This document shows, one piece after another, positions 54,514-64,000 of a stretch of 64,000 nucleotides of DNA (its first letter is position 1; the number at the start of each line of letters is the position of its first letter). Position numbers and translations under genes: made by a program. Origin of the DNA: Lachnospiraceae bacterium AF51-6-b8A (lineage in GTDB: Bacteria; Bacillota; Clostridia; Lachnospirales; Lachnospiraceae); NCBI GenBank assembly GCA_027682585.1, contig JAQCZH010000004.1:62001-126000 (forward strand), in the 5' to 3' direction. A model generated the notes under the pieces. The model saw only the letters and a program-made list of their open reading frames with translations, was not told where the DNA came from and did not search any database.

Positions 54514-54549
54514 TTGTTTTTTAGTTTTACCCCATCTTCATATACATAA
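54514..54549 (+). CDS. Micro-ORF 1, possible 11-residue peptide
   Basis: TTG 54514 follows AGAGGAGGTGAG at good spacing and opens an 11-codon frame (MFFSFTPSSYT, if TTG is read as Met) that ends at TAATAA. The next ribosome site, AAAAGGAGG, begins two bases after the second TAA. It may be a leader peptide or a small signal; the ribosome site is the only evidence for translation. Confidence 0.3.
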   Translation: MFFSFTPSSYT

Positions 54550-54564
54550 TAAAAGGAGGTTTTT

Positions 54565-54733
54565 ATGAAAAACATAAAAAGAAGCTTTCTATCGATTCTA
54601 TGACCGGTCTCTTTGGCTTTACTCTTTTTCCTTCCCTCTTATGGCATGTGACGGATGGGATGCAGCAGTGAGATATATAAATCTCGATTACGCATATTGG
54701 ACTGACTACAAAGGGACATTTTCCCATGAATAA
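54565..54733 (+). pseudogene. Frameshifted small exported-peptide gene
   Basis: ATG 54565 has a near-ideal AAAAGGAGG site. Translation gives MKNIKRSFLSIL and then TGA at 54601. One base further on, the frame continues: RSLWLYSFSFPLMACDGWDA and on to FSHE at 54733. Joined, these give a 55-residue peptide with a basic start, a hydrophobic core and a Met-Ala-Cys site that resembles a signal peptide or lipobox. The stop overlaps the ATG of the next ORF, as in coupled genes. It is either a broken gene or one decoded by frameshifting. Confidence 0.4.
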
Positions 54734-54962
54734 GAAAAAACTCCTTATTCTCTGTATCGTTTTTGGGGTTTTTATATGCGTAATTACCGCTTCAAAAAAG
54801 TCCGAACCAGATCACAGCCTTTTAATATCCGGGGGCATAGGATCAGCTCTGTTAAAGCAAGAGGCAAGTCGCCTATGCGCACGTCTTCTATCAAAGCCGC
54901 TCAAAAAGCTGCTCATTAGGGAAATATTTCAGACGAAAAGCGGTTTTGGCCAGTGCCTGTAA
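54726..54962 (+). CDS. Small exported or membrane-anchored protein, 78 residues
   Basis: It starts MNKKKLLILCIVFGVFICVITASKK split by one hydrophobic stretch (about 6-22) with no lipobox, then a polar part rich in Leu, Lys and Ser. The last ten residues are coded by the left arm of the downstream terminator, so the natural C-terminus may have been lost. AAAGGGA lies upstream of ATG 54726, which overlaps the preceding stop. No family is recognised. The local base composition is richer in A and T than the flanks. Confidence 0.35.
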   Translation: MNKKKLLILCIVFGVFICVITASKKSEPDHSLLISGGIGSALLKQEASRLCARLLSKPLKKLLIREIFQTKSGFGQCL

Positions 54963-54986
54963 GGCAAGCCAAAACCGCTTTTCGTC
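54932..54986. terminator. Bidirectional terminator between the micro-ORF locus and lgt
   Basis: GACGAAAAGCGGTTTTGGC pairs perfectly over 19 bp with GCCAAAACCGCTTTTCGTC, and TGCC/GGCA extends the stem. The GC-rich part is flanked by AAAA on the left and TTTT on the right, so it serves either strand. It ends the plus-strand small ORFs and minus-strand lgt. Confidence 0.85.
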
Positions 54987-55057
54987 TCTCTATCGAAAGT
55001 CCTGTAACGTTAATTCTTCGATCGGGGGAGACAATCCCCACATATCAAATGGTATTT

Positions 55058-56077
55058 CTATTTCTCTTCTTCTGATTTCTGACCTTCTTGTCCGAATCCA
55101 GGTTCTCTTTCGGCAGCATCCGACTCATCATTTAAATCCAGCAGCTGAACTTCCCCGGGTCGGTTTGTTCCGGCCGTCTGCAGAGCCTTCTTCTTTTCTG
55201 GATCTCTTTCCCTTAAAGGATGTTTTCTGGATCTAATCAGCCCGATCAGCAGGACAAGGAAGCCCAGCAGGGCAAGAATCCCTGCTAGAAGCTGACTGAC
55301 CGGAATCCAAGTATTCCAGAGATAGAGCTGGTCTGTGCGGACGCCCTCAATCCAGAAACGTCCGATCCCATATCCCAGCATATAGGTCCAGAACTGCTGC
55401 CCCCGGAATCGAATATGCTTTCGCAGCAGCATGAGAATAACAAAAAGGGCAAGGTTCCAAAGGGATTCATATAAAAATGTGGGGGCCACCTGGATGAAGG
55501 TCTCTCCTCCAATGGTCACCATGTGCTGAGCCATAGTTGACGAAATTTCGGAACTGGTCCGTATGGCGGAGACAGGCAGCTGCATGGCCAGGAGATTATT
55601 GGTGTACTCCCCGAAGACCTCTCGATTGAAGAAATTGCCCCAACGACCCAGAACCTGACCGATCACCAGGCCGAGAACAACCGTATCCGCTACCTGCCAA
55701 AAAGAAATCTTCTTGACCAGCTTGGTCAGGATTCCAATCGCAAGAACCGCCCCGATAATTCCCCCGTAGATCGCCAGACCTCCTGCCCGCAGGTCAAAGA
55801 TCTCTAAGAGATTGTCCCGGTAGTCATCCCAGCGAAAGGCCACATAATAGACACGACATCCGACCACAGCGGCAATCAGTCCCCAGATACACAGGTCCAG
55901 ATAGTCGTCTTCCTTCTGTCCGGTCCGCTTGGCCTCCCGCAGAATCAGATTGACTCCGATCAGCATGGCAATGGCAATGATGATCCCGTAATAGGCGATG
56001 GTAAAACCTCCAATACGAATATTGCGGCCCACCTGTAAGGTCAGATGGAGATTTGGAAAAATAATAGTATCTGTCAA
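55058..56077 (-). CDS. lgt: Prolipoprotein diacylglyceryl transferase
   Basis: A 339-residue membrane enzyme that attaches diacylglycerol to the lipobox cysteine of prolipoproteins, such as the two lipoproteins in this window. Seven helices are likely. The signature GRWGNFFNREVFGEYT is at about 144-158 and the conserved RAGGLAIYGGIIGA near 98. The C-terminal 60 residues are a charged cytoplasmic tail longer than usual. It is 66 bases downstream of an ABC exporter permease gene. Confidence 0.95.
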   Translation of the reverse strand: MTDTIIFPNLHLTLQVGRNIRIGGFTIAYYGIIIAIAMLIGVNLILREAKRTGQKEDDYLDLCIWGLIAAVVGCRVYYVAFRWDDYRDNLLEIFDLRAGGLAIYGGIIGAVLAIGILTKLVKKISFWQVADTVVLGLVIGQVLGRWGNFFNREVFGEYTNNLLAMQLPVSAIRTSSEISSTMAQHMVTIGGETFIQVAPTFLYESLWNLALFVILMLLRKHIRFRGQQFWTYMLGYGIGRFWIEGVRTDQLYLWNTWIPVSQLLAGILALLGFLVLLIGLIRSRKHPLRERDPEKKKALQTAGTNRPGEVQLLDLNDESDAAEREPGFGQEGQKSEEEK

Positions 56078-56143
56078 TTTCAGTTCCTTTCACTGCATGC
56101 AGGCCCTGTAAGACAAGACCGGGCGGGCACTGTATTTGCGCTC

Positions 56144-57862
56144 CTAGCTTCTCCCCCGCTCGATAATGAAGGGACCGGGTAAGAAAGCCAATATTCCGGC
56201 CACAGTCTCTGCAGCTCCGACCGCAACCATCGCTCCCCAAAAGCCACTGATCATCGCCCCAACAATTGCGCTTACCAGGATAATAATCATGGAAAAGCTG
56301 TAAATCACCATCGTCATCATGCGTTTTACCATAGCCGCCAGCCGGTCCGGAATCACCAGCTTGGTCAAAACACTCTGTCCCGCGACATAGAGGCCCGTGG
56401 TTACAAGTAAAAGCAGCCCTGCCAGGTTCATCGAAAGGTCCGGTCTGACCAGAAGGTTGAAAATGATCCAACCGGGCAGAATATCCATCAGATCGCAGAC
56501 CAGATCAGAGAGCACGGTAAAGGCAAGTTTCTTCCAGACCGGTTCCGGCACCAGGAAAATAAAGTCACGCTCCAGTTCCTGATTCAAATGTGTCCCGGCA
56601 GACATCATGAAGATGAAGATGATCATTGCCGCGAAGTAAACAGCCAGAAGCCGATTGGGATCTGTCAGGCCCAGCCGGTCGTTCACCAGATAGCTGCCGA
56701 TTCCTATCGCCAGATTGATCAGGGCATTGCGGCTGATGATCCCTCGCACCGCTTCTGACCGCCAGCTGTGCAGCGCCTTAAAGAAGAAAGCATTTGCCCC
56801 CAGGCCGCGCCCCATCTGCCCAGCGTCATAGCGAAAATACCCGGCAATTTTAGATCGTTTCTTATTGCTCTCCAGAGGCTTTCCCTTGGCCCTGGAAACC
56901 TCCATCATCTTCTGCCGCTTCTCTGCCTGGGGCAGGGCATCCTCATAGAAGAAGACCGGAATCTTCCAGATAATCAGAGCCAGAACGATCATTCCCAGGA
57001 CAAAAGCCCCCATCCAAAGGGCAGCGCCTCCCATATCTCCTGCCGTCATGGACCAGGAGAAAGCGGCTAGCCAACCCAGATATGGCACAAAGCGGATCTG
57101 ATCCGATGTCGCGATCTCAATCAGAGCCATCAGCGGACTGCTGCCGCTGGTCTTGACATAGTAGAGTAAAGCAAATGCCAGCAAACCAAGCATAACATAG
57201 ACAATATAATGACTGAGGTTTCGATATCTGCCCTCTCTGAGAGAGAGCAGACTGTAAACAACAATGCTCACAAACTGAATGAAGATCAGCAGAAGTGCCC
57301 AGACTGCCACCAGGGAGATCGCCCCCATCAGTCCCATGCCCATATTGATGAAATTAGGAATCTGAAAGGACATCCAGATCGCCGAGACAAAGAGGAGAAT
57401 CGTCTGCATCATCGTTCGGAAAGCCAGAATGGATTGGGGCCGCATAGACGAAGTAAAGAGCAGATTGACATCTGCCATCTGAAAGATCGCCGAACCGCTC
57501 TTCCCCGCCGAGTAGAGGGCAAAGAGCAGAACCAAAAACCCCACCAGAAAGGGAAGCGCCATACCGATCTGTCTCCCGCTCACCCCCTGAATCCCCAGGG
57601 CGGCCGCAAGGGGATACTCCTGACTCTGCGCCTGATTCTTTGCCCGGGAGTCCTTCCCACCATCTCCCCGGTCATAGCTCTCCTCCTGCCTGATCTCCTC
57701 TTTCTTCCCGCCTTCGGAGAGGTGGGAGACAGAATAGCCGATCAGGCCTCCGACAACTGCCATAAGGATTATGAAGACAATATAAATGGCAACCCAGGTT
57801 CGAAAGATCTTTCGAATGCTGTTTTTGAAACTGTGCGCGAGATAATAGCCAAAGACTCTCAT
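56144..57862 (-). CDS. Putative ABC exporter permease (PF16962-like)
   Basis: A 572-residue protein with about twelve hydrophobic segments and a charged outer loop near residues 65-90. It belongs by appearance to the putative ABC exporter family of Firmicutes, in which the membrane part partners with a separate ATPase. It starts four bases inside the end of that ATPase gene. The substrate is unknown. A frame running on the other strand over much of it is an artefact. Confidence 0.78.
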   Translation of the reverse strand: MRVFGYYLAHSFKNSIRKIFRTWVAIYIVFIILMAVVGGLIGYSVSHLSEGGKKEEIRQEESYDRGDGGKDSRAKNQAQSQEYPLAAALGIQGVSGRQIGMALPFLVGFLVLLFALYSAGKSGSAIFQMADVNLLFTSSMRPQSILAFRTMMQTILLFVSAIWMSFQIPNFINMGMGLMGAISLVAVWALLLIFIQFVSIVVYSLLSLREGRYRNLSHYIVYVMLGLLAFALLYYVKTSGSSPLMALIEIATSDQIRFVPYLGWLAAFSWSMTAGDMGGAALWMGAFVLGMIVLALIIWKIPVFFYEDALPQAEKRQKMMEVSRAKGKPLESNKKRSKIAGYFRYDAGQMGRGLGANAFFFKALHSWRSEAVRGIISRNALINLAIGIGSYLVNDRLGLTDPNRLLAVYFAAMIIFIFMMSAGTHLNQELERDFIFLVPEPVWKKLAFTVLSDLVCDLMDILPGWIIFNLLVRPDLSMNLAGLLLLVTTGLYVAGQSVLTKLVIPDRLAAMVKRMMTMVIYSFSMIIILVSAIVGAMISGFWGAMVAVGAAETVAGILAFLPGPFIIERGRS

Positions 57863-58584
57863 AATCGCGCCTCCTCTGCCTCAGCTTCTTTTCCCTCAGT
57901 CAGCTGAAAGTAGAGATCTTCCAGAGAGGTATTCTGCTCGGCCAGAGACTGCCTGGTCACACTGGCAAGAATTTGCCCCTGCTTTAAGATGAGAGCTTCA
58001 TCCCAGAGGTCCTCAACCGAATCAATGATATGGGTTGAAATCATAACAGATTTGCCCTCCTCACGCAGTTCAAGAATCATCTTCTTTAATTCACGAATCG
58101 CATGCGGATCCAGACCGATCATGGGCTCATCAAAGACAAGCAGTTTCGGTCTGGGAAGGAATCCGCAGCAGATGGATAATTTCTGCTGCATCCCCTTAGA
58201 GAGTTCATCCCCAAATTTCTTCCGCTTGTCTGTCAGCTCCATCCGGCTTAAGAGTTCTTCCTTATAGGCTTTATAATCCTTGAGCCGATAGGCCCTGGCA
58301 ATAAATTCCAGATGTTCATCTACCGTCAGATTGGGATAGAGGGCCGGCATCTCTGGAACATAACCCAGGTACCGTCTGGCCTCCGCCTTGCCTGTAGGCA
58401 TCCCGTCCATATGAACCCATCCCTCGTGGCGCAAAAGACCCATAATCGACTTGATCGCCGTCGATTTACCGGCCCCGTTTGGGCCCATCATAATCAGGAT
58501 CTCTCCATCCGGAACTCGGAAACTTAAATCATGATTTGCGTAATATTTTCCGTACTTCTTGGATAAATGGGAAACTTCCAGCAT
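57859..58584 (-). CDS. ABC exporter ATPase
   Basis: A 241-residue ATPase with Walker A GPNGAGKSTAI, the Q-loop GYVPEMPALYPNLTVDEHLEF, signature LSKGMQQKLSICCGFL and Walker B LLVFDEPMIGLD. The signature S-K-G in place of S-G-G is common in this ABC-2-type group. It overlaps the downstream permease by four bases. About 200 bases separate it from the small gene upstream. Confidence 0.93.
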   Translation of the reverse strand: MLEVSHLSKKYGKYYANHDLSFRVPDGEILIMMGPNGAGKSTAIKSIMGLLRHEGWVHMDGMPTGKAEARRYLGYVPEMPALYPNLTVDEHLEFIARAYRLKDYKAYKEELLSRMELTDKRKKFGDELSKGMQQKLSICCGFLPRPKLLVFDEPMIGLDPHAIRELKKMILELREEGKSVMISTHIIDSVEDLWDEALILKQGQILASVTRQSLAEQNTSLEDLYFQLTEGKEAEAEEARL

Positions 58585-58778
58585 AAGCTCTCCTTTTCTC
58601 TTCCGTAAACAGATCAGCTTCAGTATAAGACTTTTTCAGCCGCTTCGTCTGGAAAAATATCCTGTTGGTTTTCTTAATTACCTTAACTCAATCTTAATCG
58701 CCCTGTATCTTCTCATTCCACGGAAGATTTCTAAAACGATTTCCCCCTTCAGGCATAAAGAACCTGCATCATATCGGA

Positions 58779-58949
58779 TCAATCAGCTTCCTCTGACACC
58801 TCCTTGAGAAAAGCCAGCAGATCCTCACTCTCGATCGAGGCGAACCTGTCCAGTCCCTTGTTAAATTGACCGGCTATATTCTCCTCCTCTGACTGCATCA
58901 TCGTCAGGTCCTGCATTGCCTTTAATTTCTCAAACTCGCTTCTTGCCAT
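58779..58949 (-). CDS. Small acidic protein, 56 residues
   Basis: A short soluble helix-rich protein (MARSEFEKLKAMQDLTMMQS at the start, EDLLAFLKEVSEEAD at the end), net acidic, with no recognised family. ATG 58949 follows GAGGAGAGAAA. It lies between queA and the ABC ATPase on the same strand and could be the last gene of the queA transcript. The frame is open further upstream but without a ribosome site. Confidence 0.55.
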   Translation of the reverse strand: MARSEFEKLKAMQDLTMMQSEEENIAGQFNKGLDRFASIESEDLLAFLKEVSEEAD

Positions 58950-59074
58950 TTTCTCTCCTCGCAAACATGAATCATCCACCCCATTCCTGCGCCCGGGCAT
59001 ACAGTTCTCCCGGTCCCTGATCCTCCCCGTTTGTTCCTCACGAAGCCAGAAATGGAGCACTTTTACGTCAAACA

Positions 59075-60112
59075 TCACATCTTGACCGGTTTTATAAACA
59101 TCGCATCCCCAAAAGAGAAAAAGCGATATCTCTCTTCCACTGCCTTTCGGTAAGCATTTAAGATATGCTCTCTTCCGGCCAGAGCTGATACCAGCATCAC
59201 CAGGGTGGACTGGGGCAGGTGAAAATTGGTGATTAATCCGTCAATCGCCTTGAATTGATAACCCGGATAGATAAAGATCTTCGTCCAGCCGGACCTGGCG
59301 GAAATCGTCCCATCCCTCTCAGATACAGATTCCAGGGTTCGGGTCGAAGTGGTCCCGACCGCAATAATCCGACCCCCGTTCGCTCTGGCGCGATTGATCT
59401 TATCCGCCGCCTCCTGGTCTACAACATAATATTCCGAATGCATGTCATGGTTCTCAACCCGATCCGCTTTCACAGGGCGGAAAGTGCCTAACCCCACATG
59501 CAGAGTCACCTCTGCAATATCCACACCTCCTGCTCTGATTTCCTTCAAAAGTTCCGGTGTGAAATGCAGGCCGGCTGTAGGGGCTGCCGCTGATCCATCA
59601 TGCTTGGCATAGACGGTCTGATAGCGATTCTTATCCTCGAGCTGGTGGTGAATATAGGGCGGCAAGGGCATTTGTCCAAGACGATCTAAGACCTCTTCCC
59701 AGATTCCCTGATAACAAAAGTGGATCATTCGATTGCCGTCATCCATCACTTCAGTTACCTGGCCGACCAAAAGACCATCTCCGAAGCTGATCCTGGTCCC
59801 CTTCCGGCACTTGCGGCCGGGCTTAACTAAAGTCTCCCAATTATCTCCGCCGTGATTGATCAGCAGAAGAACCTCAATTTTCGCTCCGGTCTCCTCCTTA
59901 GCCCCCAGCAGGCGGGCTGGAATCACCTTGGTGTTGTTGATGACCAGACAGTCACCGGCTCTTAAATAGTTCTTGATATCATAGAAATGTCTGTGCTCCA
60001 TCGCGCCGCTCTCGGGATCCAGAACAAGGAGGCGGGACTGATCTCTCTTTAAGAGAGGATCCTGGGCAATCAGCTCCTGGGGCAAATCATAATCAAAATC
60101 CTTGACATCCAT
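59075..60112 (-). CDS. queA: S-adenosylmethionine:tRNA ribosyltransferase-isomerase
   Basis: A 345-residue enzyme that moves the ribosyl part of SAM onto 7-aminomethyl-deazaguanine in tRNA to make epoxyqueuosine. Signatures are [20 protein letters not shown] at the start, [18 protein letters not shown] [28 protein letters not shown], and the SVSERDG insertion between TRTLES and the C-terminal [23 protein letters not shown] 60112 follows GAGG by eight bases. No other queuosine gene is adjacent. Confidence 0.95.
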   Translation of the reverse strand: MDVKDFDYDLPQELIAQDPLLKRDQSRLLVLDPESGAMEHRHFYDIKNYLRAGDCLVINNTKVIPARLLGAKEETGAKIEVLLLINHGGDNWETLVKPGRKCRKGTRISFGDGLLVGQVTEVMDDGNRMIHFCYQGIWEEVLDRLGQMPLPPYIHHQLEDKNRYQTVYAKHDGSAAAPTAGLHFTPELLKEIRAGGVDIAEVTLHVGLGTFRPVKADRVENHDMHSEYYVVDQEAADKINRARANGGRIIAVGTTSTRTLESVSERDGTISARSGWTKIFIYPGYQFKAIDGLITNFHLPQSTLVMLVSALAGREHILNAYRKAVEERYRFFSFGDAMFIKPVKM

Positions 60113-60277
60113 TCATCTTTCCTCTATATACGAATTTTTCTGACGATCGAATTCGATCTGCCCGCTCGGATGACAGCTCTCTCCGATATCAAATCCAGTC
60201 TATCCCCTTCCGCAATAAAAGATACGTTCCGCAACTCTTCCATTGCCATAAATAAAACCTCGCAATTTCCCGGCAAA

Positions 60278-62698
60278 TTATGCCCGCAGCTTGATCCCCT
60301 TATCTTCCAGAGCCTTCAAAATGGAATTCATGGATCTGTTCACATCCTCATCAGAGAGATTTCTGTCTTTCGCGCGGAAGGTCAGTGTATAGGCCATCGA
60401 CTTATATCCGGACAGAATCTGCGCTCCCTCGTAGATATCAAAGAGTTCATAGGACTCCAGAATCTCTCCGCCTTCAGAAGCGAAGATCGCCTCCAGATCT
60501 CCCGCGAGAATTTCTCTGGGCACAACCATAGAGAGATCTCTCTTAGATGCCGGAAAATTGGCAATTCCCTCATACTTAATCGCAAAATTGGCATTGGCAG
60601 CCAACCGCTTCACGTCAAGAACCGCTACATAGACCTGGTCCTTGATCTCATAATTGGCAGCCGCAGTCGGATGCATCTGGCCGATAAAACCAATGATCTG
60701 GCCATCATAGCGGATATTGGCCTGACGACCGGGATGCAGGAAGGGATAACCGCTCCCCGGATCATAGCTGATCCGGTCTCTCATATCCAGTTTGGCTAAG
60801 ATCTCCTCAACCGCACCCTTCATCTGATAGAAGTCGATCTCACCATAACCGCCCAGAGTCAGCTTGGGACGTTCATCGGGAAGCTGAGTCAGCGGCAGAG
60901 CCTCGGGCAGATAAACATTTCCCATTTCATAGAGACGGACATCCGCATTGCGTCGGCTGTAATTGGTCCCAAGGGAGGTCAAAATTCCATTCAGAGAACA
61001 GGTTCTCATAATGGAAAAGTCCTCGCCTAGGGGATTCGAAATACGAATAGCCCTGCGCAGAGAGTGATCTTCCGGAAGCAGAAGCTTGTCAAAAACCTTA
61101 GGGCTCTCGAAAGAGTAACACATAGCCTGCGAGAAGCCGCAGAACTCAGCTGTATCGCGGATGATCCCCTCGATCCGCTGCTTCTCACTCAGGCCGCCGG
61201 CCGAAGAGCCTCCTGGCAAACTAGTGGGAATATTGGCGTAGCCGAAGAAGCGGGCGATCTCCTCCGCAATATCCGCATCGCAGTGCAGATCCTGTCGCCA
61301 AGTCGGAATCGACAGCTTCCTGTTCTTACTGTCATAATCCACTCCAAGGGGCTTTAAGTAGGCGAGCATCTGCTCGGGGGCAATCTGTGTTCCGAGCAGA
61401 TGGTTATAAGCCTCCGGCTGAAAGGGCAGGGTCCAGGCATTAACCCTCTCGGGATAAATATCGATGACGCCGCCGACGACCTCTCCAGCCCCTAACTCTT
61501 CAATCAGCTGACAGGCCCGATTCATACCCTCAATAGCAAGATTTGGATCAAGCCCTTTCTCGAACTTGGCAGAAGCATCTGTGCGCAGACCGGCCCTGCG
61601 GGAAGACAGGCGGATATTCGTTCCATCAAAGGTAGCCGCTTCAAAGAGCATGGTATGAACATCGTCCGTGATCATAGAGTTCTCTCCGCCCATAATTCCG
61701 GCCAGTCCAATCGACTTTTCGCCGTCACAGATCATCAGCATAGACGCATCCAGCGCGTGCTCCTGTCCATCCAGAGTTGTGAACTTCTCCCCCTCATCAG
61801 CATTTCGCACCACGATCCTTCGATCAGCGATTCTGTCTAAGTCATAGGCGTGCATGGGTTGACCGTACTCCTCCATGACATAGTTGGTAATATCCACAAT
61901 ATTATTGATAGGGCGAATTCCCTGCGCCATCAGGCGGCGCTGCATCCACTTGGGAGAGGGGGCAATCCTGACATTTTTAACAACGCGAGCCGTATAGCGG
62001 GCACACAGTTCATGATTCTGAACGTCGACGGAGACATAATCTCTGACATTCTCATGATTACCGGTCTCTCTGATCGGGTCCGGATGAAAGTCTCTGCCGA
62101 AGGTCGCTGCGGCTTCCCTGGCCAGACCCAGAATCGAGAAACAGTCTACGCGGTTGGAAGTAATTTCATACTCGACAACAACGTCATCCAGTCCCAGAGC
62201 CTTAACCACATTATCACCGGGCTGTACTCTTGCATCCTCTTCAAAGGCATAAATGCCGTACTCAGGAGCCTCGGGATACATATCGCGGCTGCTTCCCAGT
62301 TCCTCAATGGAACACATCATACCCTCCGAGACCACGCCGCGAAGTTTCCCGGCTCTGATCCTGATACCGCCCTCCGTTTTGGACCCGTCGTGGCCCCCGG
62401 CCACGCGGCCGCCGTCTAATACGACAGGAACCATCTGTCCTTCCTTGACATTAGGCGCTCCGGTCACAATCTGTATGGTCTTTTCTCCCACATCTACCTG
62501 GCAGATCTGAAGATGATCAGAATCCTCATGAGGCCTGATGGAAAGAATTCTTCCGACTACTATCTTATCCAGATCAGCCGCCATATCCGTGTAATATTCG
62601 ACTTTATTGCCCGCCAGAGTCATGGCATCCGTGAACTCCTGGGGAGTCACATCCAGCCCCGGAACCAGAGCCTGAATCCACTTGAGAGATGTTCTCAT
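60278..62698 (-). CDS. pheT: Phenylalanine--tRNA ligase, beta subunit
   Basis: An 806-residue subunit with the usual domain order: tRNA-binding domain (about 40-155, KIVVGRILSIRPHEDSDHLQ), B3/B4 editing domain (about 210-390), B5 domain (about 400-480), the catalytic-like core (about 490-670) and the C-terminal ferredoxin-fold anticodon-binding domain (about 710-806, starting near NFPASKRDLSMVVP). It lies 97 bases after pheS in the same operon, under the T-box at the right edge. Confidence 0.96.
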   Translation of the reverse strand: MRTSLKWIQALVPGLDVTPQEFTDAMTLAGNKVEYYTDMAADLDKIVVGRILSIRPHEDSDHLQICQVDVGEKTIQIVTGAPNVKEGQMVPVVLDGGRVAGGHDGSKTEGGIRIRAGKLRGVVSEGMMCSIEELGSSRDMYPEAPEYGIYAFEEDARVQPGDNVVKALGLDDVVVEYEITSNRVDCFSILGLAREAAATFGRDFHPDPIRETGNHENVRDYVSVDVQNHELCARYTARVVKNVRIAPSPKWMQRRLMAQGIRPINNIVDITNYVMEEYGQPMHAYDLDRIADRRIVVRNADEGEKFTTLDGQEHALDASMLMICDGEKSIGLAGIMGGENSMITDDVHTMLFEAATFDGTNIRLSSRRAGLRTDASAKFEKGLDPNLAIEGMNRACQLIEELGAGEVVGGVIDIYPERVNAWTLPFQPEAYNHLLGTQIAPEQMLAYLKPLGVDYDSKNRKLSIPTWRQDLHCDADIAEEIARFFGYANIPTSLPGGSSAGGLSEKQRIEGIIRDTAEFCGFSQAMCYSFESPKVFDKLLLPEDHSLRRAIRISNPLGEDFSIMRTCSLNGILTSLGTNYSRRNADVRLYEMGNVYLPEALPLTQLPDERPKLTLGGYGEIDFYQMKGAVEEILAKLDMRDRISYDPGSGYPFLHPGRQANIRYDGQIIGFIGQMHPTAAANYEIKDQVYVAVLDVKRLAANANFAIKYEGIANFPASKRDLSMVVPREILAGDLEAIFASEGGEILESYELFDIYEGAQILSGYKSMAYTLTFRAKDRNLSDEDVNRSMNSILKALEDKGIKLRA

Positions 62699-62795
62699 GG
62701 TATTTCTCCTTATCTAATGCATTTATCTTTCCCGCTTATCCTCTACCGCACCATTTCTTACGAGGAGGAAGTATAACTCTTTCCCTCACCTTCCC

Positions 62796-63821
62796 CTAGA
62801 ACTGGGACAGGAAGCGGTCGTCATTCTCATAGAGAAGACGCATATCGTCAATCTCATACTTGAGCAGGGATATGCGCTCCAGGCCAACACCAAAGGCAAA
62901 GCCCTGATATTCCTCCGGATCAATGCCGCTCATGCGCAGGACGTCCGGATGCACCATACCGCAGCCCAGGATCTCGATCCAGCCTTCCCCCTTGCAGAAG
63001 CGGCATCCCTTGCCGCCACACTTGAAGCAGGAGACATCCACCTCCGCGGACGGCTCTGTAAAGGGGAAATGGTGGGGACGAAACTTGAGCTTAACATCCT
63101 CTCCAAACATCTTGTGGGCAAACTCCAGAAGCGTTCCCTTGAGGTCTGCCATTGTAATATTCTTATCAATCACCATCCCCTCGATCTGATGAAAGGAGGG
63201 ACTATGCGTCGCATCTACTTCATCCGCTCGAAAGACGCGGCCGGGCGCTATCATGCGAATGGGGAGCTTCCCCTTCTCCATAACTCGAACCTGCACCGGC
63301 GAAGTCTGGGTGCGCAAAAGAATATCCTTATTGATATAAAAGGTGTCCTGCTCATCCTTGGCCGGATGATTGGCCGGAATGTTGAGAGCCTCAAAATTAT
63401 AGTAATCGTACTCGATCTCCGGTCCTTCCACCACTTCATAGCCCATGCCGGTGAAGATACGCTCTACCTCATCCAAGACCCTGGTATTGGGATGGCGATG
63501 CCCCAGCTTGGCCTTTTTCGCCGGCAGAGTGACGTCAATGGCCTCGGCGGCAAGTTTTCTGTCCAAAAGTTCCTGCTCCATCCTGGCCTTGCGATCTGCC
63601 AGTTCCCGCTCGACGATCTGACGGACATCGTTAACCATCTGCCCGAACCTCGGACGCTCCTCTGCTGAGAGTTCTCTCATTCCCTTCATCAATTCCTTGA
63701 GCTCGCCCTTCTTGCCCAGGACAGCCAGGCGAACCTCATTGAGTTCTTCCAGATTGCCGGCTCCGGCAATATTCTCAAGGGTTTTTTTGCGAATCTCTTC
63801 CAGTTTCTCACTCACTGCCAT
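62796..63821 (-). CDS. pheS: Phenylalanine--tRNA ligase, alpha subunit
   Basis: A 341-residue class II synthetase subunit. Motifs are [17 protein letters not shown], the phenylalanine site region [36 protein letters not shown], then a CxxC...CxxC-like zinc-type cluster ([19 protein letters not shown]) and the motif 3 [15 protein letters not shown] 63821 and 63824 are adjacent; the later one gives better spacing to GAGGAG. It forms an alpha2-beta2 enzyme with PheT and is under T-box control. Confidence 0.96.
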   Translation of the reverse strand: MAVSEKLEEIRKKTLENIAGAGNLEELNEVRLAVLGKKGELKELMKGMRELSAEERPRFGQMVNDVRQIVERELADRKARMEQELLDRKLAAEAIDVTLPAKKAKLGHRHPNTRVLDEVERIFTGMGYEVVEGPEIEYDYYNFEALNIPANHPAKDEQDTFYINKDILLRTQTSPVQVRVMEKGKLPIRMIAPGRVFRADEVDATHSPSFHQIEGMVIDKNITMADLKGTLLEFAHKMFGEDVKLKFRPHHFPFTEPSAEVDVSCFKCGGKGCRFCKGEGWIEILGCGMVHPDVLRMSGIDPEEYQGFAFGVGLERISLLKYEIDDMRLLYENDDRFLSQF

Positions 63822-63903
63822 CATCTTTCTCCTCGTGTTATCAACAAATCAGTCTCTTCCCTACACCCTGTTAGCATAAATCATTGAACCAACGCTTCGC
63901 AGT

Positions 63904-64000
63904 TATTCCATTGTCATGAAAAAAGTCTCCGTCCCCAAAGGGACGAAGACTTGTCTCCGCGGTACCACCCTGATTCCCACACAAATGCAGGCTCTCACCA
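63904..64000 (-). promoter_or_regulatory. T-box leader of pheST, 3' part
   Basis: On the minus strand the T-box core AGGGTGGTACCGCG lies at 63971-63958, followed by a terminator stem (63952-63923: AAGTCTTCGTCC paired with GGACGGAGACTT, one mismatch inside) and a T-run. The upstream stem with the specifier codon lies beyond the edge. Uncharged tRNA-Phe is expected to favour the antiterminator and raise pheST expression. Confidence 0.92.

Overview
The window looks like a stretch of a moderate-GC Clostridia chromosome, most likely Lachnospiraceae. The clues are an NAD-linked PyrK/PyrD dihydroorotate dehydrogenase, a butyrate operon (thl-hbd-bcd-etfB-etfA) behind a Rex-type operator, families common in that group (DUF6142, VanZ, Mbeg1-like DUF2974, putative ABC exporter), a T-box in front of pheST, and Gram-positive signals throughout (strong AGGAGG ribosome sites, lipoprotein signals). 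Most genes are on the minus strand. No species can be named from the sequence alone.

Layout. 1-7.9 kb: an aminopeptidase-like fragment, then a pyrimidine operon pyrF-pyrK-pyrD-pyrE trailed by two small membrane proteins, preceded by hflX and a TPR lipoprotein. 7.9-11.6 kb, plus strand: ahcY with a structured leader, a CNNM/CorC-type membrane protein and a cyclophilin. 11.8-19.8 kb: a YgbA-like protein, a CydDC-like exporter pair with DUF454, the Mrp ATPase, MtnA and an unknown. 20-25.6 kb: the butyrate operon. 25.7-31 kb: a coiled-coil SleB-type hydrolase, ilvB-ilvN and thyA-folA.

31-41 kb is the accessory part. Two identical tRNA-Gly(GCC) genes are each followed by tandem, highly structured repeats of 149 or 148 bp that carry the 3' end of the tRNA. 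Between the two tRNA genes lie an AT-rich MacB-like ABC transporter with its TetR regulator and a palindromic operator, an Mbeg1-like hydrolase, and an iron or cobalamin ABC importer. 41-54 kb is a reduced dcw cluster (mraZ-rsmH-ftsL-pbp-mraY-murD-ftsW-ftsQ-ftsZ) plus an unknown and a Lon-like ATPase. Its mraZ promoter is clear, with phased MraZ boxes and DnaA boxes downstream. 54-55 kb holds a non-coding purine/pyrimidine-skewed tract and a small set of micro-ORFs, one apparently frameshifted. 55-64 kb: lgt, an ABC exporter, queA, pheT and pheS, ending inside the pheST T-box.

The most unusual signal is the pair of tRNA-Gly-linked repeat arrays. They resemble in principle the tyrT repeats of E. 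coli but have unrelated sequence. The MraZ/DnaA control region, the Rex operator and the micro-ORF locus at 54.5 kb also deserve a second look.
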